Translations under genes and position numbers: made by a program
NCBI GenBank assembly: GCA_949752745.1
Contig: OX457025.1
Span: forward strand, 98,025,804 to 98,089,803
DNA from: Protula sp. h YS-2021
Taxonomy: Eukaryota; Annelida; Polychaeta; Sabellida; Serpulidae
DNA: 64,000 bases
Reading direction: 5' to 3'
Notes under the pieces: generated by a model
The model's database searches: none
What the model was told of the DNA's origin: nothing
The model's input: the letters and a program-made list of their open reading frames with translations, nothing else
In this document: one piece after another, positions 11,191 to 24,155 of the stretch
Position numbering within the stretch: position 1 is the first letter of the stretch
Layout: every line of letters begins with the position of its first letter

Positions 11191-12059
11191 GGTTTAAAAT
11201 AAGCACTATCAGTTAGCAATTTGGAAAACCCCAAACGCTGCAGTCAGCTTCAGCTTACACACACATACTATAATCGCTGTCATTGTAGAGAGTCTGGCGA
11301 TCAATACGCCTGTGCTGATCTCATAACAGTTCCTTTATCTGCGAAATCAAGCGTTTGCCTGCCTTTTAATAGGCGTCAGTGGCACAATTTCAATGTCCAT
11401 TTTTACATATTAAATGTCAATAAATTTCTTTAAAAATTGAGCTTGACCAACTACACATCCTACATTATATCTCTGCCAAATGTGGTCGTTCTAGTCCTGG
11501 GAGGAGTTCGCGTGACAAGGTTTTCGCGGAAAAAAAGGAAACATACGGATACACTTTACCGAGTCGTACAAAAGCAATAAACTGGGGGATTGAAAATCCC
11601 CAAGTGTGCATAGACTTGAGCGAGCGTTTTTGCAATTAATAATGATACCAAACAAGGTCTAGTTTGACCTTGTGGCCCTCACCGTATTCTCAGATTCAAG
11701 CACATACGAGAGGACTGCGTATATTCTCATACTATGTACCCATAAGAGGGCATATTCATGCCAGTTATTATTAATGAGGAGGACATTTCTATTTATATAT
11801 GTATATATAATATTTATATATTGGGTTCGCAGAATATTCTGATATAGAATATAGAAATGATACACATATACTTACAAAATAGAAAAAAAAACGCAATGAC
11901 AGATAAGAATTGTTGTATTTAAGGGCGTCTGAGCATAAATTTCTGAACATTTCACATAAAAGCTACTGAGCACAAATGCGCAAAAATGCAGTACAATAAA
12001 AAGTTCACAACAACGATAATTTAACAACTTTCTGAAGTCATGTTACATTTTCAAGGTTT

Positions 12060-12800
12060 CAATACTCTGTGTGCCCTCCTCTGGCCGCATATATCCCACA
12101 AATGTTCATGAATAGGTAAACCATTGTGGGGTGTGGATTTCATAGACGCGCAATAGATTTTTAGCCACAAGGGGGCGCGCGTTGTTGTGCATGAAAATCG
12201 CTCTTCGGTCGTTTGTACAGTACGGTATGATTTCGCCTCCTCACACTTTTTCGGTATAGCGCCTTGCTGCCTAGATTCTATTCACCGTTCACCAAATCTA
12301 TCGGTTGATCAACACAAGCTTGTGTGAATCGCTCTCCTCGCCGCATGTATACGCATTGGGTCTTTACGAAACAATAAAAATTGTGGCTAAGCACTCGCCA
12401 TGCCATGAGGATTTGTTTTCCCCAAATGGTATATCCCCCTGTTTCGTCAAAGGCGTAAGCTGTCGTGACGTAAGCTGGCCCTTTATTATTCCACTTTGAG
12501 CATCCGGTTTCGCACAGCTTGTCTACTGAATGGGATGTTAGCTCTTCCTGGTGTCATCAACGCCACAGTCTCAGAAGATCGGAGGCGTTTGCGAAGGATC
12601 ATCATTCGGATAGCTGGATCTTTCTCTGGTATTGTCACCCAAGGTTGGCATCATCATGAGCGATCTCTTTCGGAGCCCATTCTTTGTGATGTTACTGAGG
12701 ACGCCAAATAGTTGGCAGAACCACCCTAAGCGTCCTCGCGACTGCCGCTGATTGTGACTTGCTGATATGAAGCATAACGATTGCTTGTCATCTTTCATTT
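12060..12800 (-). pseudogene. Tc1/mariner-like transposase relic
   Basis: Reading the minus strand from about 12650 down, frames with several breaks give blocks typical of Tc1 elements: KDPAIRMMILRKRLRSSETV, then PGRANIPFSRQAVRNRML (helix-turn-helix region), later FMHNNARPLVAKNLL (catalytic Asp block with Asn where the Asp should be) and, near 12060-12110, PIHEHLWDICGQRR (the asn-pro-ile-glu-his-leu-trp-asp block). The blocks lie in different frames with stops between, so the copy is dead. Confidence 0.7.
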
Positions 12801-13130
12801 TGATATGCCGTGTCTTTTTTGTTGGTATTGTGCTTACTACAGTTGATTTTGGCTTTACTTGAACGTGGAAATAAATGCGCTTTAAGACTCAAAACACGTG
12901 ACTATCAATTCATTTTGTAAAACGTATCGGTCTGCATAGTGCTCATTTCTTTAAATCACGAATATTTGTGCCAAGTAGGGTATAATAGAAGAACAGTAGG
13001 TTTGCAGCCGATAAATTACAGTTTCGCGACACTTAATACTGAAAAAAATTACATCGGCGTTTTAAAATTGAGTTAGTATACATAATTTCAAATAGCTGCA
13101 TTTTAGATATACGCTTTACTTTGTTTCCAG

Positions 13131-13253
13131 GTTAACATCGTGTTTCTGAAGTGTGGCCACCTGGTGTGCTGCAGCGACTGTGCTCCCGCGTTACGTCATT
13201 GCCCTATCTGCAGGGAATCTATCCGGGGAACAATCAGGGTGTTCTTATCATAG
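13131..13253 (+). CDS. Host IAP gene, RING domain second-half and terminal exon
   Basis: A textbook acceptor (TTTGTTTCCAG) ends at 13130. The 40-codon exon encodes [17 protein letters not shown], then CPIC and [10 protein letters not shown], and ends in TAG at 13251-13253. With CKVC from the previous exon it supplies all eight zinc ligands of an IAP-type RING and the conserved C-terminal tail. Together the exons predict a UBA-RING tail that promotes ubiquitin transfer. BIR domains would lie to the left of the window. A truncated minus-strand copy lies at 22640-22852. Confidence 0.9.
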   Translation, partial: VNIVFLKCGHLVCCSDCAPALRHCPICRESIRGTIRVFLS

Positions 13254-13789
13254 GGGGAAGATGACTGCCAAGAACGCAGCCTCTCCCGACTGACGTTACA
13301 TACTGCACGAAATCTGTTACCTAGTTACTGCCTCTCTTACGTCACAGTTGAACAGCCCTGGTGTCACCTTGACGACTTTATACCAGACTTTCAAGCAGTT
13401 CGTCAGAACCACGTGTTCTGGTTTCGATTCTAAAACCTGGTCTATGTTTAAACGAGTTCGAAAATTGGTTTAAAATTAGCTGGAACAAACGTACACCAAC
13501 AAATACTTTTAATTATTGTTAAGTCAAAACAAAATGATGTGACCTTGTAAGACTTCTACTGTATCAGATTTTATCTATTTTATCTATCTAATTTATCTAT
13601 TTTAGCTATCGATAGTTCATAACAAGCCGTGGAAGTTGGTCATGCTTCTTTATATGTACTGGGGAAGAAAGAAAGTTCAAATGTCCGAATTATGCAAAAA
13701 GTTAATTCCACAACTGAAAACGACAACCTTTTCTTTCAGCTTGGAATTTATATTGTATGGTTATAAAACTTGCTCGATTCCAAAGTCAA

Positions 13790-15130
13790 TATTGTTGATA
13801 TGCACCTCTCAGAAATTTCATTTATGACTTTGTAATTTGAACGTTTCTTATAAAAAGCGTACCACTTTGTTTCGGTTAGTAAACAAGATTTTGAGGTATG
13901 TGTTAACACGCCCATGTGTACATGAACGCGCATTGTTTGTATTTGAACACACATTATTGGAACAGCCACTGTCTGAATAGAAACACGCATTGTTTGTGCA
14001 TGAACGCGCATTGTGTGTACATGAACACAACGTGTGAACATGAGCGCGCATTGTGTGTACAGGACACGACCTGTGTGTGCTTGAATACGCATTTCTAGTA
14101 CGTAAACACATACCAGTTATAATTACGAATTAATAGAGTTTAAAAGCTGAAAGATATTAAATTTCACAAAGAACGCCTCTGCATCAGTTGCACGACCAAA
14201 TTTTTGAAAATGTTGAGTAGAAAAAAGTATATTTTTACGTCTGTCCCTGACAACTTCATGCCAAATTTCAATAAATATGAGGAAACAGGGTTTTTTTTTA
14301 GAAAATTAGGGAAATTTCATGGCATTATTTGCTTCAAAGCTTTAGAAGCAAACAGTTTCGAGATCAATCACTTTGCATGACATCATAGGACGTGGATGAT
14401 GACGTCATGGTCAACAATATTTCGCGTGGGTCTAGATCCATTTATCATGAGTTGATGAACAAAAATGCTTGCGTACTCCACACAGCGGAATTGCATTTCT
14501 CGCATAAAGTTTGGCACCAAAACGTCTGTCTTGAGTTGCATTTACGACCTTGAAATTTGAATTGCAATTTTCCTGTTCATAAACTGCGGTGGTACAATCG
14601 CACATGCACCACTATGTTTCGATTAGTAAACATAACTTCGATGTAAATGTTAACCCGCCAGTGTGTACAGGAACACGCACTCTGTGTACATGAACACGCA
14701 TTTTCATGTATACGAGTACGCTTTGCGTGTTCGTGAACACCTACCGTGCGTAATTAGGAATAAATTAGGAATTACGTTTAGAAAGAACATTTTAGCTGAA
14801 AGATATTGACTTTTCTTAAAAACTTTCTTAAAAGTAACGTCTACAGGACAGATTTGCAAAAATATACAATCGAAAAAAGGGTACTTTTTAAATCTGACCT
14901 TGACTAATCTCATGCCAAACTTCAATAAATGTCATATACAGTTTTTCATTTGCTAAAGAGGTCTTCGATTCCATACACTGGCGAAAATTTGTCATAGGTT
15001 CCTTGCAAAAAACACTAGTCTTCATGACGTATTTTGGCCAAAAACTCGAGAACAACGATTTTCGAGATATATCACTTTGCATGACGTCACAAGTGGCGAT
15101 GATGACATCATAGGTGAAAAAATATTTCTC
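13790..15130 (+). repeat. Diverged tandem duplication containing GTACATGAACACGCATT repeats
   Basis: Two consecutive segments of roughly 700 bp share the same order of landmarks: CATTTATGACTTTG or CATTTACGACCTTG, a GTTTCGRTTAGTAAACA word, a short array of TGTGTACATGAACACGCA units, AGCTGAAAGATATT, CATGCCAAAYTTCAATAAAT and CACTTTGCATGACRTCA. The GAACACGCA array is longer in the first copy (about 13906-14110) than in the second (about 14650-14740). Confidence 0.75.
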
Positions 15131-15179
15131 ATTGGTCTAGACACCATTATCCAATATATGCATGTGTATGGAGTGCCGT

Positions 15180-15960
15180 TTTAACATTTAATGCTTATTT
15201 TTGATGTCCAAATATATTTAGAGATATCAATAAATCAATGTAGATCTCATTAATTTATATTTGCTATCAATAGTTGAATTTTAGATGGCAACAATTTATT
15301 TTTGAGATCAAATTTTACAAACTTAAAAAATCTTAAAGGAGACACACATTTACATAAAATTAAGTTTTGGAGACGAAAATGTGAATTATTGAGATCAATA
15401 ATAACAACACAATTTTTGACCTCAGAAATTGCTTCTTTTTTTGTACAATAAAAAATTAAGATAAAGACTCAGTATACAAGGACAGTCATTCTTTATTTAC
15501 AGATGTTTGTTTCTAATTATTTTATTTAAAAAATAGACTTATATTTTGATTTCAAAAATCAATTTTTGAGATAAACAAATCGCTTACAGATTTCAAAATA
15601 GAAATTAAAAAAATGTCAGTCTGAAATAATGATATCTGAGATAAATTCTGGATATTAATATATAGAAAATGAATTATTGAGTCCAAATTGATATTTTGCT
15701 CTCAAATATTTCATTTTTGCTATCAAAAATTGAATTTTCATCTAGCAAATCAATTTTAGACATCATTAAATCATTTTTATATCAATAAATATTTCTTGAT
15801 ATCTCTAAATATTTATTGAAATCAGAAGTTATTATTGAGATCAAGAATACATTTAGAGATATCAAAAATACAATTACAGGTAGCAAAAATGAATTCTTAA
15901 TATCAAAATATGAATTTCTTGAGATCAAAAATTTATTCTTGATATCAATAATTCCCTAAT
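15180..15960. repeat. AT-rich degenerate repeat with GATATCAA/TGAGATCAA words
   Basis: About 780 bp in which GATATCAA, TGAGATCAAAA, TTGATATC and AAAATTGA(A/T)TTTT recur in both orientations every ~25-35 bp. It looks like a highly diverged satellite or nested inverted-repeat array. No ORF of note. Confidence 0.6.
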
Positions 15961-16518
15961 AAATGTGAAAACGGTATTTCAGACATGTGAACTATCTGCT
16001 TTCTTCAGTAACAGAGAAGCAATTCAATTATTGAATTTCTTTTTGTGAGTTATCCAGTTTCACGTGTTTTTTTTTTTCTAGTTCACCATATTCTCGCCAT
16101 ATTCTCGCCATAGTAAAACTGACCTATAGATAACAACAATAGTGAAACATCTTATGGTTTTCACAAAATGCTTATATATGATCCTGAACAAATTGTTGTG
16201 TTTGATTTTAAGTAATTAGCAAAAAAAGTTCCACAGAGTTGTTTGCATATGTTCTGATGGTTTTCTTCTCATTCAGCACTTTTTTTATCATAGTGTCATT
16301 TGGTCTCGACACTTTTCAAAATGCATCGCCAATGTCTATGAAAAAAGAACGTTTTATTTTGTATCGTGTAAGAGGCTTCTGTAACTATTGTAATTATCGT
16401 GACTATGGTAACTGAAACACATTTCATACGTCATTTTCCTATGAATTGTATTTCTGTGTTTGTGTTTCCTGTTTAAATGAATTTGATGGGTTTGATAACT
16501 GTAAGTAATAATCACACC

Positions 16519-16571
16519 GTATCAAAAAAAAAAAAAAAAAAAATAATGTTCTCTTTTTAGAACAAAAATAA

Positions 16572-16608
<37 letters not shown>

Positions 16609-16893
16609 ACAAAAAATAAAGAAAATGACCAGGGTTGTGATAAACAACCGGCCAAAAATAACAAAGTTGAAAAGAAAAAAACTACAAACCTAACAAAAAT
16701 ACAATTTTGCATCATATTTGTATGTTTATTCTAGAGGAATAGTTACGAGTATGAGTGTACTTGAGTAGATCGGGTTTTTAGTTTATTATTTTTTTTGTAT
16801 TATACTAGATATCACTTTTTTATTTTCATAGATGTGTTGGGTTTTTGGGAAAAAAGACAATAAAAAAACACAAAAAAACATAAAAAAAAATTA

Positions 16894-16924
<31 letters not shown>

Positions 16925-18575
16925 AAATCAAACGACAGTGTACGGTGTGATTAAAACTTGCACACGCAGTGACAAGGAGAGATCGATGTTTTTTCATGTT
17001 CGAATAAGTGTTTATTTTGGTAGGAAACACGAACAGATTTCGACAGTATATTGGCAGTATCTTTCCCCGTAGGAACACCCTTGGTTGTTACTCTAGTTCG
17101 TGTAACTCAATCTGCTCTTAAGCTCTGCGCTTCCCATCGAAGAAAGGTTCATGTGTCTAATTTTTTAGGAATTTTTGGTTGATGTTTAATATAAATTTCT
17201 TTCAATCGTTTTATTTTATGAGCAGAATAAGCCCCAAAAACGATTAATTAACTAGGTGTTCTCTATTTTGTAATATTGTAGTGACGACAAAAGAAAAAAT
17301 AAAATAAAAACGGTTTTTAAAATTATTGAAAATGCCGAAGAAACTGTTTCTTGCGTCACTATAGCATAACATAAGTAGAAGGGTTTAGAACGCCTTTACA
17401 GTTGCTATGATGATAAATGAATGGGGGAGTGCAGAGCTTCAGAGCGCCTTGGGAGACCGCAAACTCCCTTATGACTGACGCGAACACAAGTAATGCAGAG
17501 AAATGTCCAGATAAGCATCGTTCTGGATATGTCTCTGGATTACATGTGATAAAAATGATCTATGTTAACATTAGATATATTGAATTATTTCAGCTTATTC
17601 CATATTGTGTCCATTCACAGTAGAAATAGTAAAAAAAATAATAATAAAAAAAAAAAAAAAAAAACGAAAAAAAAACAAAAAACAAAAAAAAAAAAAAAAA
17701 AGTCAAACAAACAGACAAAAGCCAAAAAAAGCAAATAAATAAATAAAAAATAAAACAATAAAATAAAAAAAATATATAAATGTTTGTTGTGTTAAAATGT
17801 CTGCCATCTTTTTCTGGCTTGTTGTAGCTTTATTAAATAAAATGTTCAATTAATTAAAGAGACTAGAGAGACTATGAACTTCCTCATTAGTGACGTCAAC
17901 AGTATCCGGTATGCCTAGGAGGGTGACATGCAGTTTTGCTCTCTGGGGGGGGGGGGGGGGGGGCAGGAATGTTACAGCGGGCTACAGGAGCTAAAATTAA
18001 CGATTCTGTGTCATGTTGTCAGTTATCCAGTATTCACTGACGCGCACTACGCCGTTGGGTTTCGTCATGTCCTTGGGTGATTCGAAACGCCGCTAAAATG
18101 CTCCCTGTGCCGTTCATGCGTTGTAAACAATGTTTCTTGCTTGTAAACTGGTTGCTATTCTATTTAGATTTGTTATTTTATTGGGAAGTTCAAAGTTTAA
18201 GAAGAACATTAGAATTCTTAACGATTCGCAAACGTTCTGAAGATGTTGAACGAAACCGTTTCAGCATATCTTTTAGGTAAAAAGAATGTTGATGAGTATA
18301 TTCATTAATATCTCACATTATCATTCAAGAGAGTTTATTTCTCTGGATCAGGTGTAATAAAAATGACCTTTGTTGCATTATGTATATTAAAATTTTTAGT
18401 GGGTTCTATTCAAAATGTAAAAAAAAAGAAAAGAAACAGACACGAAAAAAACCAAAAAAAAACACAAAAACAAAAAACAAAAAACAAAAAAAAAACACAA
18501 AAACAAGAAAAAACCAAAAAAAAAAAAAACAACAAAATAGACAATAAAATAATAAAAAATAATAAAAAAAACTGG
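16519..18575 (+). repeat. Series of A-rich tracts
   Basis: A-rich low-complexity tracts at about 16525-16620, 16850-16930, 17630-17775 and 18418-18572, all A-rich on the plus strand. Sequences next to the tracts at 17540 and 18350 share words such as GTGATAAAAATGAYCT and GTTRCATTA, so the tract with its flank was probably duplicated. Confidence 0.8.
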
Positions 18576-18909
18576 TGTTTCAAACTGTCAGTTTTTTTTC
18601 TGTTGTAGCTCAAGTAATGAAAATGTTCTGGTTATGCACAAAACATATTTAAAAGATAATAAATAGAACTCCTTTTGTACATAAATGTGCATAGTTAAAT
18701 TCTTTAGGGAGCTAAAGAAGAAAAATTATAACATTTAAAAAAATATATATATACAAAAAGTGTTAATTGTTTGTGTTGTATACTGATTTTTTATGTTATA
18801 GATTCACTACATTTTACGATTGAAATAGTAAAATAAATATTTTAGAAGCTTTAAAGCATTTTTTGTACTTTTAGCTATAACTTTGTCCGGGGTATAGTGT
18901 GATGACCTG

Positions 18910-19140
18910 TTTTCTGTCGTTCGTATGTATGTATGGATGCATGCATGCATGCATGTATGTATGTATATGTATATGTGTGTATATATATATGTATGTGTGT
19001 ATGTATGTGTGTTTGTGTGTATGTGTACATGTGTGTGTATGTATGTGTGTATGTGTGTGTGTATGTGTGTGTGTGTATGTGTACATGTGAGTATGTATGT
19101 ATGTGTGTATGTATGTGTGTAAGTGTGTATGTGTTATGTG
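18910..19140. repeat. TG/TGTA microsatellite
   Basis: Mixed (TGTA)n, (ATGC)n and (TG)n over about 230 bp. Repetitive ORFs on both strands are artefacts. Confidence 0.95.
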
Positions 19141-20239
19141 CCCAATGAACATGTAGACGCTGATCTGACATTAATTTGAGGTCACAAAGTCGATCGGACC
19201 GAATCGCAACATTGAATCGGATTGTAATTTTGTTGCATTTGGTCGCGACAATAGACAAACACCTTTGACATCGCTGAATACACGTTTGATAAACAAATTT
19301 GCTTTGATGTTGCTTTTTGGGTGTAACGAAATCTCTACATTCTCTGAGTCAAATCAAAGCCTTAGGTGGAACTATGAACAGACATCCGAAAAATCGAAGT
19401 TCTATAGGCGTCGAAAAATCGACGTTGTAGAGATGTCTGGGTCATAACCAAACAGTACTCTATCGTTTGCGCGAATCATGTTTCTTCGATAACAGACAAA
19501 AGGAGCACATATAATATGGTAATTTTATGGAGTTTCTGTACTGCCTAGTTTTAACAGAATATCAATCAACATTGACTTTATCCATATCCGGCTTTCCGTA
19601 CCACATCGATTTGTTTTCTATATATGACTACGCTTTTGATGCAGATACATGGTCATTTGTACTTTTTGTACACGTTTGCACACTTTTGAGCCTTTGCACA
19701 CGTTTTTAACTTTAACCCTTTGTACATATTTGCACGCTATTAGCTCTTTTAATGTTTTTATGTGATCTAAAACTGACCCCATATCACCGTTTGAAGTTTT
19801 AGGGATAAAAAGTTTCAAAGAAAAAAGTTCTGCAAGTACTATTAGTCAGATTGCTTTCAATGCTTTAGGCGAAGTCCATGGTTAGGGTTACCTTAAAGGT
19901 TCTTTTTTTTTTTTTTTGGGGGGGGGGGGGGATTGGAGGGATCCTCCAGGGATAAGAAAAATTCCGACCTTTGAAAAATGTTCAGTAGCCAGTTTAAGAA
20001 TGGTACAACCACTTTTTGACGACCATACAACCCTTTTGATACTTGATTCTTGTGATCTGGGCTGATCACAAGGTCCCTGGATATTCATGTTGTGGGAAAC
20101 TCGCAGTACTGAATGAAAATTACGCTCCATCCTTTTTAACGAAATTGTCAAAACCCCAACATTAACAGAGTCACATAGTTTCGTTTCAGCCGATAGATGC
20201 ACATCATTTCATGCATCATGTAATATGTTGTGATCCGTG

Positions 20240-20725
20240 CATTGATAGGTATCCACACCTTATCTATGTACGGGGATCAGTGCAATGACAGGAATGACAC
20301 GGTATCGTGTACACGTGGATCTGTGTAGTGACAGGAATCGACATGACACCGTGTACACGTGGATCAGTGCAATGATAGGAATCCACACGGTATCGTGTAT
20401 ACAGGGATCCGTGTAATGATAGGAATTGACACGGTATGATGAGCACGTGGATTAGTGTCATAATAGGAATCGGAACAGTGTAGTGTTCACGCAAGTCCGT
20501 GTAATGACAGGAATTGACACGATATCGTGTACAGTTGGGTCCGTGTAATGACAGGAGTGGATATGGTATCGTGAACACGCTGATCCGTGTAATCAGAGGA
20601 ATCGATACCGTATCGAGTATACGCGGAACCGTGATATGAATCAACAGGGTGTTGTGTACACGTGGTTCCGTACAATGATAGGAATCCACACAGTACCATA
20701 CACACGTGGATCCGTGTCATGTCAG
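20240..20725. repeat. ~50-bp minisatellite
   Basis: About nine diverged copies of a unit containing GACACGGTATCGTGTACACG, TGGATCCGTGTAATGA and CAGGAAT. The ORFs here arise from the repeat. Confidence 0.9.
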
Positions 20726-21377
20726 AAATCAGAATAAATATGACTTCCATAATACTGTACTTTTTACAGATGAACATTTAGTATATTATTGGGTTTATCA
20801 CGCTCGCGTGCCAAATGTATATTTTACAGTAGGAATAGAACGTTTACCTATAATTTATAGCAAACATGAATGTCCAAACCGTAAAAGCGTAGACATTACA
20901 AAGGAGAAAGGAGAAACCAATTTTGAAAAAAAAATTGATAGAAGACCTTGTGGGCAACATCAATGTTTGTGATTCTCTCAAATCCACCTGGTGTTTTACC
21001 AATATTTTGCCAGTTTTGGCCGAACCCACAGCAAAAATATTACAACACCACTAAAAACTCTAACGACAAAAAAAAGACAGACAGAAAGAAAAAAGACAAA
21101 CAAAAAGATAAACAGAGAGAAAGACAGACCGAAAGAAAGCACGAGTTTTTACTCATACATTTTACGGTTTGTAACGGTTTGCAGCGTACCAGTATATATG
21201 GACAGCATTTATCATTTTAAACCCGGGATAGCTACAATTTAGCGTAAAACCTTACAACTCTAACTGACTATCGGATAAATTGAAATAGCACAGACCTATA
21301 TAACCACATGGACTGCTTCTATGGAAGACAGAATTTAGAATATGGTCTGCAAAACCTATCAAAGGAGCAATGAAAAC

Positions 21378-21460
21378 AATGCGCCTTGAGCGGGCGGGAA
21401 CTCGCGACTTCTTGCTTCCCAAGTGACTGCGCTAACCGCTAGACTAATCCGGCCTCCGCA
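21378..21460 (-). ncRNA. tRNA-derived SINE or tRNA pseudogene
   Basis: On the minus strand the segment has an A-box-like TTAGTCTAGCGGTTAGCGCA (near 21444-21425) and a B-box-like GCGAGTTCCCGCC (near 21405-21393) at tRNA-like spacing. The intervening CACTTGGGAAGCAAG could be an anticodon arm, but the acceptor stem does not close well. This fits a tRNA-derived SINE head, common in molluscs, better than a working tRNA. Confidence 0.55.
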
Positions 21461-22639
21461 CATTACGACTGGTGAAGAAGCGTTAAGTGCCGTTTCGTTA
21501 TTTTTTCACCATTTTTGGCCAACATTTTGACCAATTTTGACCAGTCGCCAAACAAAATACAACCTTGATGCAAGAAACAGGGAACATTTCGACGCAATAG
21601 ACCGAATTTGTAGGAAGAGTAGCAAATACATTAAGTACTTTTATGGGAAAATACCCGCAAAACTGCAAAAAAATCGGACCAGTACCAAAAAAAAAGAAAA
21701 ATCGTTTACATATGCATAACGGACGACGAGATGGCTACAGCCCATCGACCAGTTGCCTGGGATAAAATATCTCAAAAAAAAGGCTTGTGAATTTGGACAA
21801 ATTTATTCTCATCATAAATTTGGACAAATTTATGATCTACATAATATATAATTTAATTCATATTTATTTCAAACAGGTAGTGAACACTCACTCATTTTGA
21901 GTGACAAGAAATGTTACTTCATCTAAAATATTTCTTGGCAAATAATTTTGCTTGTCATTTCAGAAGTATTCTTTGATGTATATTTTGAGAACTTAACTTC
22001 TTGTAAAATATTTTTCACTTATTTCCAGTTTAGGTAAATAGAGTTCATTCCAAGAATGGCAATAACGTTTTCTATTTTAAAATAATATAATGATACTACA
22101 AGCCTTAATACCTGGAAGGGGAAGGGCCATTTCGTAGCATATGCATTATCGCGCATATCCAACGAAAAAGGCGGGAAAAGAGAGGTAAATTCGAGGCCAG
22201 ACGCGGTCCGCGTGGAGCGCAAATTTTGTTAAAGGGGACACTTTTAACAGAAAATGGGGGGTTGTTTCGAACCTGAATTCCGCGTCAGACAAGAAAGGGG
22301 TGCGGAGGATGGGGGGAGGGGGTGTGGGTATGAAGGAGGGGGTGCGGGGAGGGGGAGGGGGTGCGGGGATGGGGTGGCAGTGCGGGGATTGGTGGGCAGG
22401 TGGGGGTGGGGGGGGGGGTACTTTACAGAAGTAGAAACTGGGTCTCAGTCGCAACCAAAGGCAACGTCTAAACAATGGTTTCCATTCAACGTCTTTCAAA
22501 GACGTTTGTCAGACGTTGATCCACGATGGCAACCAATAACAACCGACGTCGCAGCTTCAAATCGGCTTTAGGCTGACTTTCAAATAGTCACTGGCTTGGG
22601 AATGGAAATCATTGGCTAAGACCGAAAGCAGCAGACGAC
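21461..22639. other. Gene-free AT-rich stretch ending in G-rich DNA
   Basis: AT-rich DNA without a convincing ORF to about 22140, then a G-rich block, then ACGTC-type words (22460-22560). Confidence 0.55.
22255..22425 (+). repeat. G-rich tract, quadruplex-prone
   Basis: Dense GGGG blocks such as GGGGGTGCGGGGAGGGGGAG over about 170 bp. Proline-rich minus-strand ORFs are artefacts. Confidence 0.85.
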
Positions 22640-22852
22640 GTTGTGAGGAACTGCTTGAAAGTTGCATATTAAATTCTCTTGTGACGTCATAAAGACTGTA
22701 ACTAGGAACACATACACGCTGCAGTACCAGCCGGAAGGGGATTTCGCTGTTAGCTGTTATCTTCCCTCTAAGAACATCCTGATTGTTCCCCGAATAGACT
22801 CCCTGCAAATAGGGCAATGACGTAACGCGGGAGCACAGTCGCTGCACCCGAC
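22640..22852 (-). pseudogene. Decayed copy of the IAP terminal exon
   Basis: The minus strand from about 22850 reads [17 protein letters not shown] then IRGTIRMFL, nearly identical to the terminal RING exon at 13131-13253. The segment encoding the first part ([13 protein letters not shown]) is replaced by unrelated sequence, and a six-base deletion removes the stop, so the frame runs on into GR and ends later. Downstream bases also align to the 3' flank of the intact exon. No matching first-half RING exon was found nearby, so this is a pseudogene or an exon fragment of a decayed paralogue. Confidence 0.75.
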
Positions 22853-22984
22853 AGGATTTAAACATTTTAATTCACGACACGGCATGTCATACTTGGATAA
22901 AGTGATGTTATCACGGGGTGGGGGGGGGGATTTCCCACAAGAAGAGCATTTCCCAGAAAAGAACTGTGTGGCGAGTTTGGTTAA

Positions 22985-23335
22985 AGGGGTCAATTAAAAA
23001 AAAAGTCATGGACATGTATGATAACCCGTTGGTACGTGAGTGCACCCCCGCCCCCGTGATCCATAGACATGCATTGTAACCAGTTGGTACTTGAGTGTCC
23101 CCCACGGATCGCGGACACGCATAATGACTAGTTCGTGCGTGAGTGCCTGCTGGAGACACTGGACATGCATGAGCTTGCATGGTAACCAATCGATACGTAA
23201 GTGCACCCTAGGCTCATGGACATGCATGATAATCAGTTATTACGTGAGTGCCCCCCCCCCCCTCCCCCCACAGGTCATGGACATACAGAGCAACAGGCCG
23301 TAACGTGAGTGCTCCTCCCCTCCACCCCCCTCTCC
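22985..23335. repeat. ~64-bp minisatellite inside the IAP pseudogene locus
   Basis: About six diverged units with CATGGACATGCATG, AACCAGTTGGTACGTGAGTG and a C-rich end. The plus-strand word CGTGAGTG recurs at the unit boundary. Confidence 0.85.
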
Positions 23336-24155
23336 ACCAGGTATGTAATTTTCAGGGTTGTTTTATTGAGGAAATTTAAAATGTAGATTTCATATTATCC
23401 AGACTTTATTTGTTCAAAATCGAGTAAAACGTGATAAAGCGAACACCAGTTTGAAGCTGGTCGTGAAGATAGCTTCTTAACCTAGCTTGTAAACTTAAGC
23501 TTGTTTAAATGCTGTTATGAATTACAAGTCGAGGTGTGACCTTTCCCCAGTTGTCACTCCACGCATACCTTTTTTCCTCTGACATGAACTTGTTAATCTT
23601 CTCCTTATTCTTGCTCTTTTTCTGTGTAGTTTTCTCTCTCGCCGACTCACTTTGAGCATTACTACGGTAGGCTTTTCTTCAAATTCTTTTTCTGTTAACA
23701 TTCCACTTTAAGAAAAAGGAAAGTCTGACTGTATGTGATTGATGTTTTCTTTGTGATATTAAATGCCTACTCCATTTTTTAATATTTTTTTTAATTCGTT
23801 GGTTTGTTTTCTCCAAAACTAGATATTTTTCACAGTCAGATATTAGTATCATTAAATTATTTTACAGTGAATTATTAGCATTAAAGGAAAAAAAATAGAA
23901 CTTATTCTGTGATGTTCTCGATTAAGTCACACCGGACTTCGGTATTCACTGATTGAGTTCTTCGGCCTCGTACAAGTTCCATGATTTCGAACAGCGAACC
24001 TGGTTAAATAATCATTGTTGTATCATGTCTGTTAATCGACCTCAACGATTCGGAATTGTTGTGAACTGTAACACTGTGAATTTCACTACCAATCTCGAGC
24101 CCATGCGCAAGTCGACAGGTACTATTAGGCTTTTCTTAATTGCTTAGGTGCTTAC
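23336..24155. other. Gene-free stretch between the IAP pseudogene parts
   Basis: About 820 bp of AT-rich DNA. I looked for a minus-strand CKVC-type RING exon here and did not find one. Confidence 0.5.

Larger units (their letters stand above)
6244..13130. other. Large repeat-filled intron of the IAP gene
   Basis: This ~6.9-kb interval separates the two RING exons. It holds (TG)n, two (TA)n arrays, an A-rich tract, two Tc1/mariner relics on the minus strand, an AATATT-based tandem repeat, ACGTC-rich sequence (9480-9640) and ~140-bp GGTCAAGGTCA repeats. The remaining ORFs, including 9827-10144, show no family features. I see no further exon. Confidence 0.7.
13254..21377. other. Gene-poor repeat-rich intergenic DNA
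   Basis: No supported coding gene in ~8 kb. It holds a ~700-bp diverged tandem duplication, an AT-rich degenerate repeat, several A-rich tracts, a poly-G run (17944-17962), a TG/TGTA array, a poly-T/poly-G junction (19905-19932), ACGTC-type words near 19260-19440 and a minisatellite at 20240-20725. Short ORFs here lack family features. Confidence 0.7.

Noticed and set aside
13748..14111. ORFs rich in Cys, His, Thr and Asn over the GAACACGCA array
   Set aside because: Tandem repeat read in several frames.
21378..21460. Functional tRNA gene
   Set aside because: A- and B-box-like words are present but acceptor-stem pairing is poor; a SINE head is more likely.
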